This document shows, in pieces, positions 63,010 through 64,000 of a stretch of DNA of 64,000 nucleotides (its first letter is position 1; each line of letters starts with the position of its first letter). The notes under the pieces were generated by a model, which searched no databases, was not told the DNA's origin, and saw nothing but the letters and a program-made list of their open reading frames with translations. Both the position numbers and the translations under genes were made by a program. The DNA comes from Solwaraspora sp. WMMD406 (lineage in GTDB: Bacteria > Actinomycetota > Actinomycetes > Mycobacteriales > Micromonosporaceae): positions 1,550,001-1,614,000 of the forward strand of contig NZ_JARUBF010000001.1 of the NCBI RefSeq assembly GCF_029626025.1, given 5' to 3'.

Positions 63010-64000
63010 TGTCGCTGCCGATCGACGGTCAGTCCGGGGTGCTGGGTCGGCGGCTGCCGGACGAGGCGCTGCTCGACGACGCGGACGCGCTGGCCACCGC
63101 CGACCCGGGCGGCATGCTGCGGTTCACCGCGTCGGCCGGAGCCCAGGTACGGGAGTCGGCGGCGTTGGCCGCCGAAGCCAACCTGGGGGTCCTCGCCGAC
63201 GAAGGCCGCCCCCGGGCGGTGGTGATCGCCGGCATCGGCACCGCCGGCCGTACCGGTGACGTGCTGGCGACCGTGGCCGGGCCACGCTGCCCCGTACCGG
63301 TGATCGCACACCGCAGCGCCGGCGTGCCCGGCTGGGTGGGCGCGGCGGACGTGGTGATCGCGGTCAGCGCCTCGGGCCGCAGCCCGGAAGCGCTCGGCGC
63401 GGCGCAGGCCGCCGCCCGGCGCGGTGCCCGGCTGGTCGCCGTCGGCGCCCCCGACTCGCAGCTGCAGTCGGTCGCCGAGGGGGTACGGGCTCCGTTCATC
63501 CCGGTGCCGCGTCGCGCCCCGGCGCGGGCCAGCCTCTGGGCGTTGACGGTGCCGGTCCTGCTAGCCGCCCGGTCCCTTGGCCTGGTCAAGGTCAACGAGG
63601 CCGATCTGGCCGAAACCGCCGCCCGGCTGGACGCCGACGCCGAACGCTGCAAGCCGGCGGCCGAGTCGTTCGTCAACCCGGCGAAGGCGCTCGCGCTCGG
63701 CTTGGCGGGTTCGGTGCCGATCGTCTGGGGTTCGTCGCCGGTGGCGGCGGTCGCGGCCCGACGATTCGGTGACACCTTGTCGACCAACGCCCGCTACCCG
63801 GTGGTGACCGGGGCGCTCGGCGAGGCCGGCCGGGGCCGGGTGGGTCTGCTCGACGGGGTGTTCGGCGGGCTGGTCGAGTCCAGCCGCGACATCTTCGCCG
63901 ACCCGGAGGACGTCGTCGAGTCGCCGACCCGGCTGCGGCTGGTGCTGCTGCGCGACGGCGGGCTCAACCCGGAGGACGACGCCGACGAGCCGCTGGCGGT
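63009..64000 (+). CDS. SIS-domain sugar isomerase-like protein, partial at the right edge
   Basis: The frame opens at ATG 63009, overlapping the Trm112 stop, and runs off the window after about 330 codons. Two SIS (phosphosugar isomerase) modules are visible: RAVVIAGIGTAGRTGDVLAT with VVIAVSASGRSPEALGAAQA near 68-135, and a later IVWGSSPVAAVAARRFGD near 238. It corresponds to Rv3256c beside manB in mycobacteria, and probably acts as a mannose/glucose-6-phosphate isomerase-like protein. The gene for ManA often follows outside the window. Confidence 0.85.
   Translation, partial: MSLPIDGQSGVLGRRLPDEALLDDADALATADPGGMLRFTASAGAQVRESAALAAEANLGVLADEGRPRAVVIAGIGTAGRTGDVLATVAGPRCPVPVIAHRSAGVPGWVGAADVVIAVSASGRSPEALGAAQAAARRGARLVAVGAPDSQLQSVAEGVRAPFIPVPRRAPARASLWALTVPVLLAARSLGLVKVNEADLAETAARLDADAERCKPAAESFVNPAKALALGLAGSVPIVWGSSPVAAVAARRFGDTLSTNARYPVVTGALGEAGRGRVGLLDGVFGGLVESSRDIFADPEDVVESPTRLRLVLLRDGGLNPEDDADEPLA

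Overview
The window is high-GC actinobacterial chromosome. Its core gene order (rhamnosyl/mannosyl-type glycosyltransferase, manC, fbiB, fbiA, whiB, a zincin-like metallopeptidase, a DUF3499 gene, manB, a Trm112-like gene and a SIS-domain gene) is the conserved block known from mycobacteria (Rv3265c back to Rv3256c). The small XRE/DUF397 pair, the GTG starts with strong ribosome-binding sites and the protein styles suggest a member of the Micromonosporaceae; the species cannot be told from sequence alone.

Layout. 1-7.9 kb: two sister membrane proteins with Pro-rich tails (the first cut by the window edge), acetoacetyl-CoA synthetase, a TIGR03089-type protein, a GT4 glycosyltransferase and manC. 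7.8-23.2 kb: a putative 15.4-kb genomic island. The last 12 codons of manC and the bases after them (47 bp, identical) occur at both ends as a direct repeat. Inside are small membrane and Cys-containing proteins, a GNAT acetyltransferase, an APC permease, a GPP34-like protein, a compact class I lanthipeptide-like cluster (45-aa precursor, full-length LanB, LanC), a complete DnaE-type DNA polymerase III alpha subunit directly behind lanC, a PNPOx-VOC fusion and an XRE regulator. No integrase is visible. 23.2-33.8 kb: F420 biosynthesis (fbiB, fbiA, fbiC), a third Pro-rich membrane protein, a Tat-exported small protein, a DUF4331 protein, whiB, the metallopeptidase and DUF3499.

33.8-47.8 kb: a polyamine locus. 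It has an FAD amine oxidoreductase, a class III aminotransferase, an Lrp/AsnC regulator, a complete PotD-PotA-PotB-PotC transporter, a saccharopine-dehydrogenase-like enzyme, an agmatinase and an aminobutyraldehyde-type dehydrogenase. Together these could import polyamines or agmatine and convert them through putrescine and 4-aminobutanal to GABA. A YefM/RelE toxin-antitoxin pair and an SPFH-like lipoprotein gene interrupt it. 48.1-51.2 kb: a three-gene operon for a secreted collagen-like protein with about 78 Gly-X-Y triplets, a TPR lipoprotein and a GT2-methyltransferase fusion. 51.6-58.9 kb: a secreted GH43-like/AbfB protein with a LacI-type operator, a PD-(D/E)XK nuclease-like gene, an XRE/DUF397 pair, four small genes, a Uma2-family nuclease and a second aldehyde dehydrogenase.

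59.0-61.2 kb: a surface-protein gene split by a complete 1239-bp IS630-type element. Removing the element and one TA restores the reading frame exactly. 61.4-64 kb: manB, the Trm112-like gene and the SIS gene (cut by the right edge), which together with manC supply GDP-mannose. No tRNA, rRNA or CRISPR array was seen.
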